Source: Gp1-AA145 sp963757135
Lineage (GTDB): Bacteria > Acidobacteriota > Terriglobia > Terriglobales > Acidobacteriaceae
Direction of reading: 5' to 3'
NCBI GenBank assembly: GCA_963757135.1
Contig: CAVWQE010000004.1
Location: forward strand, 1,116,001 to 1,180,000
Length of the DNA: 64,000 nt
The notes beneath the pieces were generated by a model. The model did not search any database, was not told the origin of the DNA, and saw nothing but the letters and a program-made list of their open reading frames with translations. Both the position numbers and the translations under genes were made by a program. This document shows positions 11,233-19,864 of the stretch, one piece after another. The first letter of the stretch is position 1. Each line of letters begins with the position of its first letter.

Positions 11233-11706
11233 CTATGACATGGGCTCGATTCTATCAACGTGAATGACATTAACACCGGCTTCAAGGGCACCGGTCACGC
11301 GCACCCGCTGGCCTTCGTACTGTTCAACCTGGCGCTGGGCGTCGAGTTTGTAGCTGGTTGTTTCGGATACCTTGAGCACGAATCCGTCGGCTTCCTTGCT
11401 GATGGTTCCGGTAAATGACGAGGCTGTCGGCGCCTGATTTTGAGAATCGGTGTTTGGAGAATCGGTTGAGGTGGCGTTGCTTTGCGGTTGCTGCTGGGTT
11501 GCCGTGCTTGACGGAACCTGCGCCGAAGGAGTGGGAGCGGTTTGCTGGCCCGGCTGCTCTGGCGCTTTCGGCTGCTGCATCCCCGACCACGCGATCAGAT
11601 CGGAGGAGAAGAATCGATCCGGCGGCGGGCCGTCCTGCGCACAGGCGAGTGCAGCGCAAGACATTATTGCAGCGATCAAAAGTGACCAGCGTTTCATTGA
11701 ATGCAC
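11233..11706 (-). CDS. Secreted DUF5818-like protein
   Basis: The 157-residue protein has a signal peptide (MKRWSLLIAAIMSCAALACAQ). A low-complexity Pro/Gln/Ser/Thr linker (about 45-95) follows, then a small beta-rich domain: FTGTISKEADGFVLKVSET, then YEGQRVRVTGALEAGVNVIHVDRIEPM. That C-terminal pattern fits the DUF5818 family common in acidobacteria and recalls small OB-fold-like secreted domains. The role is unknown. It is monocistronic, with a terminator-like hairpin before rimP. Confidence 0.65.
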   Translation of the reverse strand: MHSMKRWSLLIAAIMSCAALACAQDGPPPDRFFSSDLIAWSGMQQPKAPEQPGQQTAPTPSAQVPSSTATQQQPQSNATSTDSPNTDSQNQAPTASSFTGTISKEADGFVLKVSETTSYKLDAQRQVEQYEGQRVRVTGALEAGVNVIHVDRIEPMS

Positions 11707-11999
11707 TCCTTCCTGTGGAGCTTTGGATGTGCAAATCTCGCCTGGGGTTTAACCTCCCGAAGATCCAGCGAACGGAAGCCGGACGGCAGGATTCAGGGCA
11801 CGAAAGAACCAACAACTTTTCTACACGTGCGACAGAGAAATGGCTCTACCGCGCATTCTGTATATAGGGCTAAACACCTAGATTTCCAAGGAGGAACTTC
11901 CGAGTTACCAAGGTATGTTGCAGGCACCTAAACAGTACACGTTCTGAATGCAGATTCGACCTATGATGTCGGAAACGAATTCTCGGAGGTACTCCCACC

Positions 12000-12206
12000 A
12001 TGGCAGCTAGTCAGGTTGTGCTGTATTTCGATCGGCAAGAAGACGCGCTTCAATTCACCCTTGCTGCCAGCTCGATTATTGCCGACGGAGCGGCTCTACG
12101 CGATACCGCATTGAAAGTGGCAAAAGAGGTTTGCAAGGCGTCGCGAATTACCGCCGAAGGCAGCCTGAATTCGGATGGAAAACCGTCGAAAGCCAAGCGC
12201 GTGTAA
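12000..12206 (+). CDS. Small conserved-looking hypothetical protein (68 aa)
   Basis: Starts MAASQVVLYFDRQEDALQFT, with GGAGG about 11 bases upstream of the ATG. It has an N-terminal beta strand and an amphipathic helix (VVLYFDRQEDALQFTLAAS), then a basic C-terminus (KPSKAKRV). No membrane segment or known motif is seen. A TATGAT hexamer at about 11962 may be its -10 box. It has its own gap of nearly 300 bp upstream, in which I see nothing else convincing. Confidence 0.6.
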   Translation: MAASQVVLYFDRQEDALQFTLAASSIIADGAALRDTALKVAKEVCKASRITAEGSLNSDGKPSKAKRV

Positions 12207-12277
12207 GTTAGATCCAGGAATTTTCAATCTTGCTGCTTCGGCTACGAACGCAAAGGCCGCAAACGAATCAAGGCAAG

Positions 12278-13828
12278 TTACTTCCCCCGCGCCTTTGCGA
12301 ATGCCTCCACCCTTTCTCGCACACTGGGCACATGTCTGGGCAGGGACAACCGGCTGCCCTCTTCCAGAATCGGGATGAGCTTGTCAAACTCCGGACCAGA
12401 GTGTGATCCCGTGATCACGATGCGGATAGGGTGAAACAACTCCTTGCCTTTGGTTCCGGTCTCTGCCTTTACCTCATTCACGATCTTTTTGAATTGCTCG
12501 GCAGTGAGCCTCGCCTCTCGCGCCGACTCATCTTCGAGAATCTTGTATGCAAACCGGGTCAGCACCGCGTCGGTATTCGGCAGCGCGAGCACTTCGGCGT
12601 TGTCTGGAGAAGCGAGCGCCGCATTCGCGTCGTAGTTGAAGATGAGGGCCGCTCTTTCCGCCAACTGGTCCAGTCGATCGACGGCAGGGGCAAGCAGTTG
12701 TGTCACTTTCGCAAACCATTCGGTGACATCCGAAGCTTCAGAGGAACTTGCGGTCGCATCGTGTGGCACGGGTAGCTCGCCGATTGAACTCATGAAAAAC
12801 GGGGCGGCTAGTCGCTCAATCCGTTCCGGTGGCGCTTCTTTGATGTAGTGCCGGTTCAGCCAGTACAGTTTCTCCATGTCGAAGACCGCGGGCGACGGCG
12901 TGACCCGTTCCAAAGAAAATTCCTTGACCAGTTCTTCTCGCGAAAAAATCTCTCGCGTTCCGCCCGACGGCGCCCATCCCAGCAGCGCCAGGTAATTCTC
13001 CAGAGCCTCGGGCAGCACTCCCATATCACGAAAGTTGGCAATGGAAGTTGCTCCGTGGCGCTTCGACAGCCGCTCCCGGTCCTCGCCTAAGATCGTAGAA
13101 AGATGCGCGAACTCGGGCACCGGCCATCCCAAAGCTTCATACAACGCGACCTGCTTTGGCGTGTTCGACAGATGATCGTCGCCGCGAATCACGTGCGTGA
13201 TCTTCATCAGCGCGTCGTCAATCACGACAACGTAGTTGTAAACCGGCATTCCCGACGAGCGCAGAATAATGGGATCGCTAACGACTTCGTTCGAGAACTC
13301 GACCGCGCCGTGCACAATATCGTGAAAGCGAATGGGATGTTCGGGAATGCGCAGGCGAATGGCGCAAGGTTCGCTGGATGAACGCCGCCGCTGTGCTTCG
13401 GCAGGATCGATAGCGCGGCATTTGCCGGAGTAGATCGGCTGCCGGTGTTCGGCGGCGGCCCGCTCCCGGTCGCGCTGAAGCTCTTCTTCCGTGCAAAAAC
13501 AGAGATAGGCCTTGTGCTCGCTCAGCAGCCGTTCTGCGTGCTCGCGATAAATATCCAGCCGGTCCGACTGACGATACGGCCCAAACCCGCCGCCGACGTC
13601 CGGGCCTTCGTCCCAGTCGAGCCCAAGCCACTTTAGATCTTCGATCAGTTGGCCTTCGAAGCGCGCTTCGCTGCGCTCGAGATCGGTGTCCTCAATGCGC
13701 AGCACCATTGCCCCGCCAGTTTTCCGTGCGAACAGCCAGTTGAACAGAGCGGTGCGCGCGTTGCCAACGTGAAGGTGTCCAGTAGGAGAAGGCGCAAAGC
13801 GTACGCGGACGGGGGAAGAAACGCTCAC
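12278..13828 (-). CDS. gltX: Glutamyl-tRNA synthetase
   Basis: Class I aminoacyl-tRNA synthetase that charges tRNA-Glu. The 516-residue protein has the HIGH-type motif PSPTGHLHVGNARTALFNW near the N-terminus and the KMSKS-type motif RLSKRHGATS near residue 255. An alpha-helical anticodon-binding domain follows, ending HVPSVRERVEAFAKARGK. The start is GTG at 13828. It lies downstream of the RDD gene and a small membrane-protein gene on the same strand. Confidence 0.96.
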   Translation of the reverse strand: MSVSSPVRVRFAPSPTGHLHVGNARTALFNWLFARKTGGAMVLRIEDTDLERSEARFEGQLIEDLKWLGLDWDEGPDVGGGFGPYRQSDRLDIYREHAERLLSEHKAYLCFCTEEELQRDRERAAAEHRQPIYSGKCRAIDPAEAQRRRSSSEPCAIRLRIPEHPIRFHDIVHGAVEFSNEVVSDPIILRSSGMPVYNYVVVIDDALMKITHVIRGDDHLSNTPKQVALYEALGWPVPEFAHLSTILGEDRERLSKRHGATSIANFRDMGVLPEALENYLALLGWAPSGGTREIFSREELVKEFSLERVTPSPAVFDMEKLYWLNRHYIKEAPPERIERLAAPFFMSSIGELPVPHDATASSSEASDVTEWFAKVTQLLAPAVDRLDQLAERAALIFNYDANAALASPDNAEVLALPNTDAVLTRFAYKILEDESAREARLTAEQFKKIVNEVKAETGTKGKELFHPIRIVITGSHSGPEFDKLIPILEEGSRLSLPRHVPSVRERVEAFAKARGK

Positions 13829-13862
13829 ATCACGATGTTAACAAACACTGAAGGAATCAAGA

Positions 13863-14102
13863 CTAAATGCCCCGCCGCGTCCGTCGGCGAACGATTGTTT
13901 GTCCGATGCCGATGATTATGCAGCAGAAAGCCGCGAACATCCAAAGAATGAACCAAATAAACGTAGGGCCAGCGTCCGGGTCATAGCCAAAGAAGAAATT
14001 AGCTCCTAGAAAAAGCAATATGCCCGTTAACCAAAACGCAATTATTCCTACTCCGATTCTTAGCGGCAAAGAATCACGAAAGCGCGGCATATTTGCTGCC
14101 AT
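13863..14102 (-). CDS. Small membrane protein downstream of RDD gene
   Basis: The 79-residue product from the ATG at 14102 begins MAANMPRFRDSLPLRIGVG. It has two membrane helices (about 15-35 and 45-65) and a basic end (VRRRTRRGI). The start lies four bases after the RDD stop codon (TAA at 14107-14109), so the two are probably translated together. A longer frame reading back into the RDD gene is less plausible. No family is recognised. Confidence 0.6.
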   Translation of the reverse strand: MAANMPRFRDSLPLRIGVGIIAFWLTGILLFLGANFFFGYDPDAGPTFIWFILWMFAAFCCIIIGIGQTIVRRRTRRGI

Positions 14103-14106
14103 ATCT

Positions 14107-15324
14107 TTATTCGCGAGTTGGTTGATGTTGTGCGGAAACCGGCGGATCCGGAGCCAGATGCGTCCGCGTAATACGGTCGTGCCAGGAGAGCTGATCTTCG
14201 TCGAGGAAGCACCATAAGTATCCCAGGCCGAGAGAACCGGCTGAAAGCAGTGAAGCAATCACGCGCCATCGCCGCAGACCTCGCGCGACTGGGCCACCGT
14301 CGAACCTTTGCAGGCGCAATCCCGCGATCCTTAATCCCGGGGTCTTCCCGCAAAAGACAAGAAACGCGTACTGATATGCCGGCCAGAATACGGCAATTAA
14401 TCCGGCGACGATCTCTAGCTGTGCCCGCCATGGCAGAGTTGAACCGATGATGCGAAGCGCGATGTATCCGAAGATCGCCACCGCGGCGCCGACGACAAGT
14501 CCGTCGAATGCACCCGCGAGCGCACGGCGCTCTGGCGGCGCAGACTGAAGCGGCATATCAAATCCGGCGCGACGCTCGGGTTCCGGTTCGCCCGCGGCTT
14601 CAATCAGAATTCCCCCCAGCGCCGGGGGCGGCGGCAGCAGTTCCGGGGCCTCAACGATGCGCGGACGATCCATGACTGGTTCGGCCAGCTCATCACTGGT
14701 AGCGAAAGAAGCCGATGACCGTGGAAACTCAAGTATACGGGCGGTGGCCTCGAACATGACCGGAGGCCCTGAATTGCGCGCCGCGGACGGCATTTCAGAA
14801 TGTTGTGGCTGCTCAGGTTCCGCGTAGGACGATGCAAGACTGAAGTCGTGCCCTTCTGGCCTTTGCCGCCGGTGATCGGCGTCGAACTTCAATTGCAGCG
14901 AAGGATAACGCTCCGTGCGCGGACGCCGCGATTTGTAGCTGTTCACCTTGGCGCTGACCAGGTCGCGCCAATCGGTCTCGCCGGTCTCCTCGGAAGCGGC
15001 TTTCTCATTCACACCCTGCTCAGCCGTGCTGAGAGCGATTTCTACCGCGGAATCTGCGGAGGTACTAATGACGGTGCCGCTTTCGGCAGCGGCATTCTCC
15101 GAGGGCACGATTGCAGCATCTACCTCTGGTAGCTGGAGCTTGGTTTCCGCGATGGCAACCCCAACGTGGGCGACCGGCTGGTCAGCAGGCTCCACCACGA
15201 ATCGAGGGGCAGAGATTTTCTCCTCCAGGCTTACGGCGAACTCCTGTTCGCTGCTGTCAGGTTGCTCGGGATCAAAATACTGCGTTTCGGAGCTGCAATC
15301 GGATTGGGTTTCGGGCGGATTCAT
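14107..15324 (-). CDS. RDD-family membrane protein with long disordered N-terminus
   Basis: The 405-residue protein has about 250 residues rich in Glu, Ser, Ala and Pro, likely disordered and cytosolic. An RDD membrane domain follows (about 270-390): RRALAGAFDGLVVGAAVAIF carries the conserved Arg and Asp, and further helices contain GKTPGLRIAGLRL. RDD proteins are small polytopic inner-membrane proteins; some affect ion tolerance, but most are uncharacterised. It is divergent from lptD, with starts only 115 bp apart. Confidence 0.8.
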   Translation of the reverse strand: MNPPETQSDCSSETQYFDPEQPDSSEQEFAVSLEEKISAPRFVVEPADQPVAHVGVAIAETKLQLPEVDAAIVPSENAAAESGTVISTSADSAVEIALSTAEQGVNEKAASEETGETDWRDLVSAKVNSYKSRRPRTERYPSLQLKFDADHRRQRPEGHDFSLASSYAEPEQPQHSEMPSAARNSGPPVMFEATARILEFPRSSASFATSDELAEPVMDRPRIVEAPELLPPPPALGGILIEAAGEPEPERRAGFDMPLQSAPPERRALAGAFDGLVVGAAVAIFGYIALRIIGSTLPWRAQLEIVAGLIAVFWPAYQYAFLVFCGKTPGLRIAGLRLQRFDGGPVARGLRRWRVIASLLSAGSLGLGYLWCFLDEDQLSWHDRITRTHLAPDPPVSAQHQPTRE

Positions 15325-15438
15325 TACGGCGAAGTCTTTACGCTACAGGTTTTTGCCTCCGGTCGCGCAATCGTGCTACCTTCACGCCAGTTCCTGCTTT
15401 GGACTGTTACTGTCTCAGCGTGGACACTGCGGCATCCG

Positions 15439-17892
15439 ATGACAACCCGCATTCGATTGCTTATCACGGCAGTGGTGGTTTGTCATCTGTTACTCGCCCC
15501 GCGCTTAGTTACCAGCCAGTTGCTGCCGGCGAAACGGTCTGCAAAATCGCCTCCGGCGCCGCACACAAATCAGCCTACCGTGCCCGTCACTATACGCGCC
15601 GAGCATCAGGAGAAAGACGGCGCGGTTTATAAACTCAGTGGCAACGTAAAAATTGACTATGGTGTTTACACCATCTCTGGAGATGAGGCCACCTACAACT
15701 CTGACAATGGAGAGGTGTTTGCCGAAGGCCATCTGGTGCTCGAAGGCGGTCCCAACGATGAGCACATTGAAGCAACCCGTGGAACTTACAACATTGAGAA
15801 AGAAACTGGCAGGTTCGAGCACGTGACCGGCAGCATCGGCCTGAAGGTGCACAAGAATAATAGGATCCTGACCGGCGCAAATCCTTTCTTTTTCACTGGC
15901 AGGGTCGTTGAAAAGGCCGGTCCCGATCACTACATCGTGATCGACGGCGCAGTGACAACCTGCGAGCTGCCGCGTCCGAAATGGCAGTTCTACTCGCACA
16001 AGGTGAACGTCGAGGTAGGCGGCAACGCAACAATTTACTCCACTAACTTCCGGATCGAAGGCATACCGGTCCTGTACCTGCCGTTCGCAACTCATCCCGT
16101 ACAGAAAGAACCGAGATCATCCGGATTTCTCATTCCAAACATAGGGCGCTCGTCGACCCGCGGCTTCACGTTTGGCGAGTCCTTCTTCTGGGCCATCAAC
16201 CGCAGCATGGATCTGCACGCGGGTACGGAGTATTTCTCGAAGCGCGGATGGGCGCCGGATGCTGAATTTCGCGCGCGTCCGACAGAAAGTTCTTTCGTGG
16301 ACCTGACTTTGTTCAGCGTTCTTGATCGCGGAGTAAACGGGGTGAAGCAAGGCGGAACCGAGGCCCATCTCAACTCTGAAGACCAGTTTGCCCGCAACTT
16401 TCGCGGGGTCGCGAATATTGATTACCTGACCTCGTACGTGTTTCGCCTAGCCTTCAGCGACGTGTTTACTCAAGCCGTAAACTCGGAGGTCAAATCGGAA
16501 GCTTTCCTGTCATCCACAACTGGTAATTTGTTCCTGAACGCCACCACCCGCCGTTATCAGGACTTCCAGAGCACAACTCCCGGCGACGTCGTTACAATTC
16601 TGCATGCGCCGGGGTTTGAGCTGTTGGCGCCTGACCGCCAACTCGGCAGTCTGCCTTTCCATGGCACCCTTGATGCTTCTGCCGAAGGACTTTCCCGCAG
16701 TGAACCGAACTTCAGCACCGCGCCGCTGCTCGGCCGGTTCGATCTGAATCCTGCGGCTTCGCTTCCACTGCTGTTCAAAGGTTGGAGCCTGCGGCCCGAG
16801 CTCTCGCTGCGCGACACGATCTATACCCAGCAACTTGTTCCTTCGGCCGGCCTCGCCTTCACCGATGTCGGGACGGCGATTTCGAAGGAGCTGAATCGGA
16901 AATCACTGGAGGGATCGGTGGAGCTTCGCCCGCCGGCGATTGACCGCATATTCGATCGCGAGTTCCTCGGTCGCAAGTGGAAGCACGTCATCGAGCCGAG
17001 AATCATTTATGACTACGTTACCGGGGTAGAGAACTTCCCGCACATATTGCGCTTCGATGAGCGCGACATTCTTTCCGACACCAACGAGGTGGAGTACGCG
17101 ATCGTGAACCGGTTTTACGCGAAGCGAACTTCGGCTGAGCCCGAAACCTGTGGCCCCGAGGGCATGCCGGCGCTGCTGGTGGGCGCGGCGCCACCGCCGG
17201 TACGTATTCCATGGGAGCGGACTTCGCGAACGCCAGAGCAACCCTGCCCCAAGCAGCCCAGTACCCGTGAAGTCGTGACCTGGGAGTTGGTACAGAAGTA
17301 TTTTCTGGATCCGACATTTGGGGGCGCGCTCGTCTCCGGCAGGCGCAATGTTTTCACCAGCACCGTTGACCTTACCGGAATCGCCTTCTTGACCGAGCCT
17401 CGGCATCTGTCCCCACTGGTTTCGGAGCTGCGGGTTTCGACGGGACCGCGCAGCGATCTGGAATGGGACGTGGACTACGACTTCCAATTCGGGCGAGTCA
17501 ATACCAGCACCGTCCTCTTTAACCACCATATCGGCCTGTTCACTCTGGGTGCGGGCAATGCTTTCCTGCATGCCCCCGGAGCAATTTCGAGTACAACCGG
17601 GCAGGCTCCACAGGATTTGACTTTTAATCAGTACCGGGCTGTGTTCGGATACGGCAGCCCGAACAGGCGCGGCTTTAGCGGGGCCTTCGATCTCGGTTTG
17701 GATGCGCAACTCGATCAGGTGCAGTACGGGTCAGCCCAACTTGCCTACAACTGGGATTGCTGCGGCGTAAACCTTGAGTATCGCCGTTTTTCGCTGGCAC
17801 AGGTTCGCAACGAAAACCAGTTCCGCTTAACCTTTTCCCTGGCCAACGTGGGTGCATTCGGGAATCTGCGACGGGGTGAAAGGCTGTTCTGA
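15439..17892 (+). CDS. lptD: LPS-assembly outer-membrane protein LptD
   Basis: LptD is the outer-membrane beta-barrel that, with LptE, inserts lipopolysaccharide into the outer leaflet. ATG at 15439 gives MTTRIRLLITAVVVCHLLLA, a signal peptide; the frame is open upstream but overlaps the divergent RDD gene. An OstA/LptA-like jellyroll (YKLSGNVKIDYGVYTISGDEA) leads into a large C-terminal barrel ending in FSLANVGAFGNLRRGERLF. Cysteines at residue 175 (TCELPRPKW) and an adjacent pair at 774-775 (WDCCGVNLEY) match the placement of the disulfide cysteines in E. coli LptD. A Pro-rich loop carries two more, C571 and C603. DsbA-like and SurA-like genes lie just downstream. Confidence 0.92.
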   Translation: MTTRIRLLITAVVVCHLLLAPRLVTSQLLPAKRSAKSPPAPHTNQPTVPVTIRAEHQEKDGAVYKLSGNVKIDYGVYTISGDEATYNSDNGEVFAEGHLVLEGGPNDEHIEATRGTYNIEKETGRFEHVTGSIGLKVHKNNRILTGANPFFFTGRVVEKAGPDHYIVIDGAVTTCELPRPKWQFYSHKVNVEVGGNATIYSTNFRIEGIPVLYLPFATHPVQKEPRSSGFLIPNIGRSSTRGFTFGESFFWAINRSMDLHAGTEYFSKRGWAPDAEFRARPTESSFVDLTLFSVLDRGVNGVKQGGTEAHLNSEDQFARNFRGVANIDYLTSYVFRLAFSDVFTQAVNSEVKSEAFLSSTTGNLFLNATTRRYQDFQSTTPGDVVTILHAPGFELLAPDRQLGSLPFHGTLDASAEGLSRSEPNFSTAPLLGRFDLNPAASLPLLFKGWSLRPELSLRDTIYTQQLVPSAGLAFTDVGTAISKELNRKSLEGSVELRPPAIDRIFDREFLGRKWKHVIEPRIIYDYVTGVENFPHILRFDERDILSDTNEVEYAIVNRFYAKRTSAEPETCGPEGMPALLVGAAPPPVRIPWERTSRTPEQPCPKQPSTREVVTWELVQKYFLDPTFGGALVSGRRNVFTSTVDLTGIAFLTEPRHLSPLVSELRVSTGPRSDLEWDVDYDFQFGRVNTSTVLFNHHIGLFTLGAGNAFLHAPGAISSTTGQAPQDLTFNQYRAVFGYGSPNRRGFSGAFDLGLDAQLDQVQYGSAQLAYNWDCCGVNLEYRRFSLAQVRNENQFRLTFSLANVGAFGNLRRGERLF

Positions 17893-17948
17893 GGAGGGCC
17901 ACGTCCGCAATCGAACCTGAAATACAAATTCGTCTTAAACTAGAACTC

Positions 17949-18794
17949 ATGGCTTTGGATACCGAGCTTCCGGCCAAGCGTGCTGCCCTGCACGAACGCC
18001 TGACATCCTTCAGCACGCTGCTGGTGGCGTACTCAGGAGGCACCGATTCGGCGTTCCTGGCGTGGGCCGCTTATCAGGCTTTGGGAGATCGCGTGCTTGC
18101 GGTAATTGCCGATTCACCCAGCCTCGCCAGATTTCAGTTGGCAGATGCCGTCGCCTTCGCCAAAGAACGATGCATTCCACTTGAGATCGTCAATACCAGC
18201 GAGTTTGAACGCCCGGATTACGTGCGCAATGACGGCGCCCGTTGCTTCTACTGCAAGGACGAACTTTTCTCGGTAATGGAGAGCTTCGGTAAGAGTCGTA
18301 ACTTCGAAACTATCGCCTACGGCGTAAATCTCGATGACAAGTCGGACTTTCGTCCGGGCCAGGCTGCTGCCACACAACACGGCGTTGTAGCCCCGCTGCT
18401 CGAAGCCGGCCTCACCAAACAGGAGATTCGCGAACTTGCCCGCGAGGCAGGACTACGCATCTGGGACAAGCCAGCCTCTGCGTGCCTGTCCTCGCGCATT
18501 GAGTACGGCCGTCCGGTTACTACGCAAGCCCTCAGCGCAGTCGAGCAGGGTGAGGACGCACTGCGGGCGCTCGGCTTCAGCCAATGCCGCGTACGTCACC
18601 ACGGCGAGATTGTCCGCATTGAAATCGCACGGGAAGAGATGGCGCGAGCTCAAACCCCGGAAATGGCCGCCGACTTCAGCCGAATCTTTCATTCGTTGGG
18701 CTTTAAGTTTGTGACCCTCGATCTCGACGGCTTCCGCTCCGGCTCCATGAATGCCCTGCTTCCGCTCGATCAGATCCGCAAAAACGCCTCCTGA
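17949..18794 (+). CDS. larE: LarE-type ATP-dependent sacrificial sulfur transferase
   Basis: LarE donates sulfur from its own cysteine to build the nickel-pincer cofactor of lactate racemase and related enzymes. The 281-residue protein has the PP-loop SGGTDS at residues 29-34, the ARCFYCKDELF motif near 98-106 and the conserved KPASACLSSRI with Cys179 at the position of the sacrificial cysteine. No larA, larB or larC lies in the window, so the partner pathway must be elsewhere or the role differs. It is 56 bp after lptD. Confidence 0.9.
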   Translation: MALDTELPAKRAALHERLTSFSTLLVAYSGGTDSAFLAWAAYQALGDRVLAVIADSPSLARFQLADAVAFAKERCIPLEIVNTSEFERPDYVRNDGARCFYCKDELFSVMESFGKSRNFETIAYGVNLDDKSDFRPGQAAATQHGVVAPLLEAGLTKQEIRELAREAGLRIWDKPASACLSSRIEYGRPVTTQALSAVEQGEDALRALGFSQCRVRHHGEIVRIEIAREEMARAQTPEMAADFSRIFHSLGFKFVTLDLDGFRSGSMNALLPLDQIRKNAS

Positions 18795-18864
18795 CCTGCG
18801 TTTGCAGCATGTGCGCCACAGCCGCTTGCTGCTCGGCGGTGTGAGATAATTTAAGCGATTCCCA

Positions 18865-19842
18865 ATGTTCAGGCGGTTTCTTTTGACATCGTGCCAACGC
18901 ACGTTCTTGTTTTCCCTACTGATCTGTCTGGGCTGTTCGGCTCAACTTGCGCCGACTGAGCTTTCTCAGCGCATTGAGCGCCAACTGCGCGCCACTTACA
19001 ACGTTCCGGCAGCAGTGAAAGTCAGCATTACCGCGCCTCGCGCCAGCGAATTTCCGAATTACGATGCCGTCACCGTCACCTTCAACGGCGAAGGCAAGAA
19101 GCAGGATTATGAGTTTCTGATTTCAAAGGACCAGAAAACGCTCATTCGGATGACGAAGATCGATATGAGCAAGGATCCTTATGAAGACGTCATCAAGAAG
19201 ATTGACGTGAAGGGGCGCCCGGTGCGCGGAAATCCCAACGCCAAAGTTGTGATGGTCAACTACGACGATTTTGAGTGCCCGTTTTGCTCCCGCGTCCATC
19301 AAACTCTGTTCCCGCAATTGCTTAAGGAATATGGCGACCGCGTCGCGTTTATTTACAAAGATTTTCCACTTTCAGAAATTCACCCCTGGGCGATTCACGC
19401 GGCGGTGGACGCGAATTGTATTGCCGCACAGAATCCCGATGCTTACTGGGACTTCGCCGATTACATTCACTCGAACCAGGCGACAGTAAACAAAGAGGGG
19501 AGCAAAGAAAACCAGTTTGCGGCGCTGGATCGAATTACCCTGAGCGAAGGCGACAAATTCAAACTGGACTCGGCCAAGCTGCAATCTTGCGTCAAAGGGC
19601 AGAAGAGTGACGCGGTCACGGCTTCTGTGAAAGAAGGCGATGCGCTCGGTGTCACCGGCACCCCAACCATGTTCGTGAACGGGCAGATGATGGATGGCGC
19701 GCGTTCGGTGGCGGAGATACGCGAGCTTTTCGACAGCGCCTTGCAGCGGGCGGGAGTTTCTTCGCCGCGGCCGCCAGCAGCGGCGGCCCCCGCAACTGCC
19801 ACACCTGCTGCATCCGCGAGTCCGGCCGCGGCGCAGCACTGA
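18865..19842 (+). CDS. DsbA-like thiol:disulfide oxidoreductase
   Basis: The 325-residue exported protein has a hydrophobic N-terminal signal with a Cys at about 24 (LICLGCSAQ), possibly a lipoprotein. An N-terminal domain of about 100 residues is followed by a thioredoxin-fold DsbA domain with active site CPFC at residues 138-141 (YDDFECPFCSRVHQ) and the cis-Pro loop GVTGTPTMFVNG. An Ala/Pro tail ends the protein. It probably oxidises or isomerises disulfides in periplasmic proteins, with LptD as a candidate substrate. The SurA-like gene follows after 22 bp. Confidence 0.88.
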   Translation: MFRRFLLTSCQRTFLFSLLICLGCSAQLAPTELSQRIERQLRATYNVPAAVKVSITAPRASEFPNYDAVTVTFNGEGKKQDYEFLISKDQKTLIRMTKIDMSKDPYEDVIKKIDVKGRPVRGNPNAKVVMVNYDDFECPFCSRVHQTLFPQLLKEYGDRVAFIYKDFPLSEIHPWAIHAAVDANCIAAQNPDAYWDFADYIHSNQATVNKEGSKENQFAALDRITLSEGDKFKLDSAKLQSCVKGQKSDAVTASVKEGDALGVTGTPTMFVNGQMMDGARSVAEIRELFDSALQRAGVSSPRPPAAAAPATATPAASASPAAAQH

Positions 19843-19864
19843 TTCATTTGAAATCGGAGGAAGT

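Noticed and set aside
15166..15438. Upstream extension of lptD (91 codons)
   Set aside because: It would overlap the divergent RDD gene and lacks a signal peptide; the ATG at 15439 gives a proper one.
16903..17709. Minus-strand frame of 268 codons inside lptD
   Set aside because: Antisense to a clear LptD barrel region; no motif.
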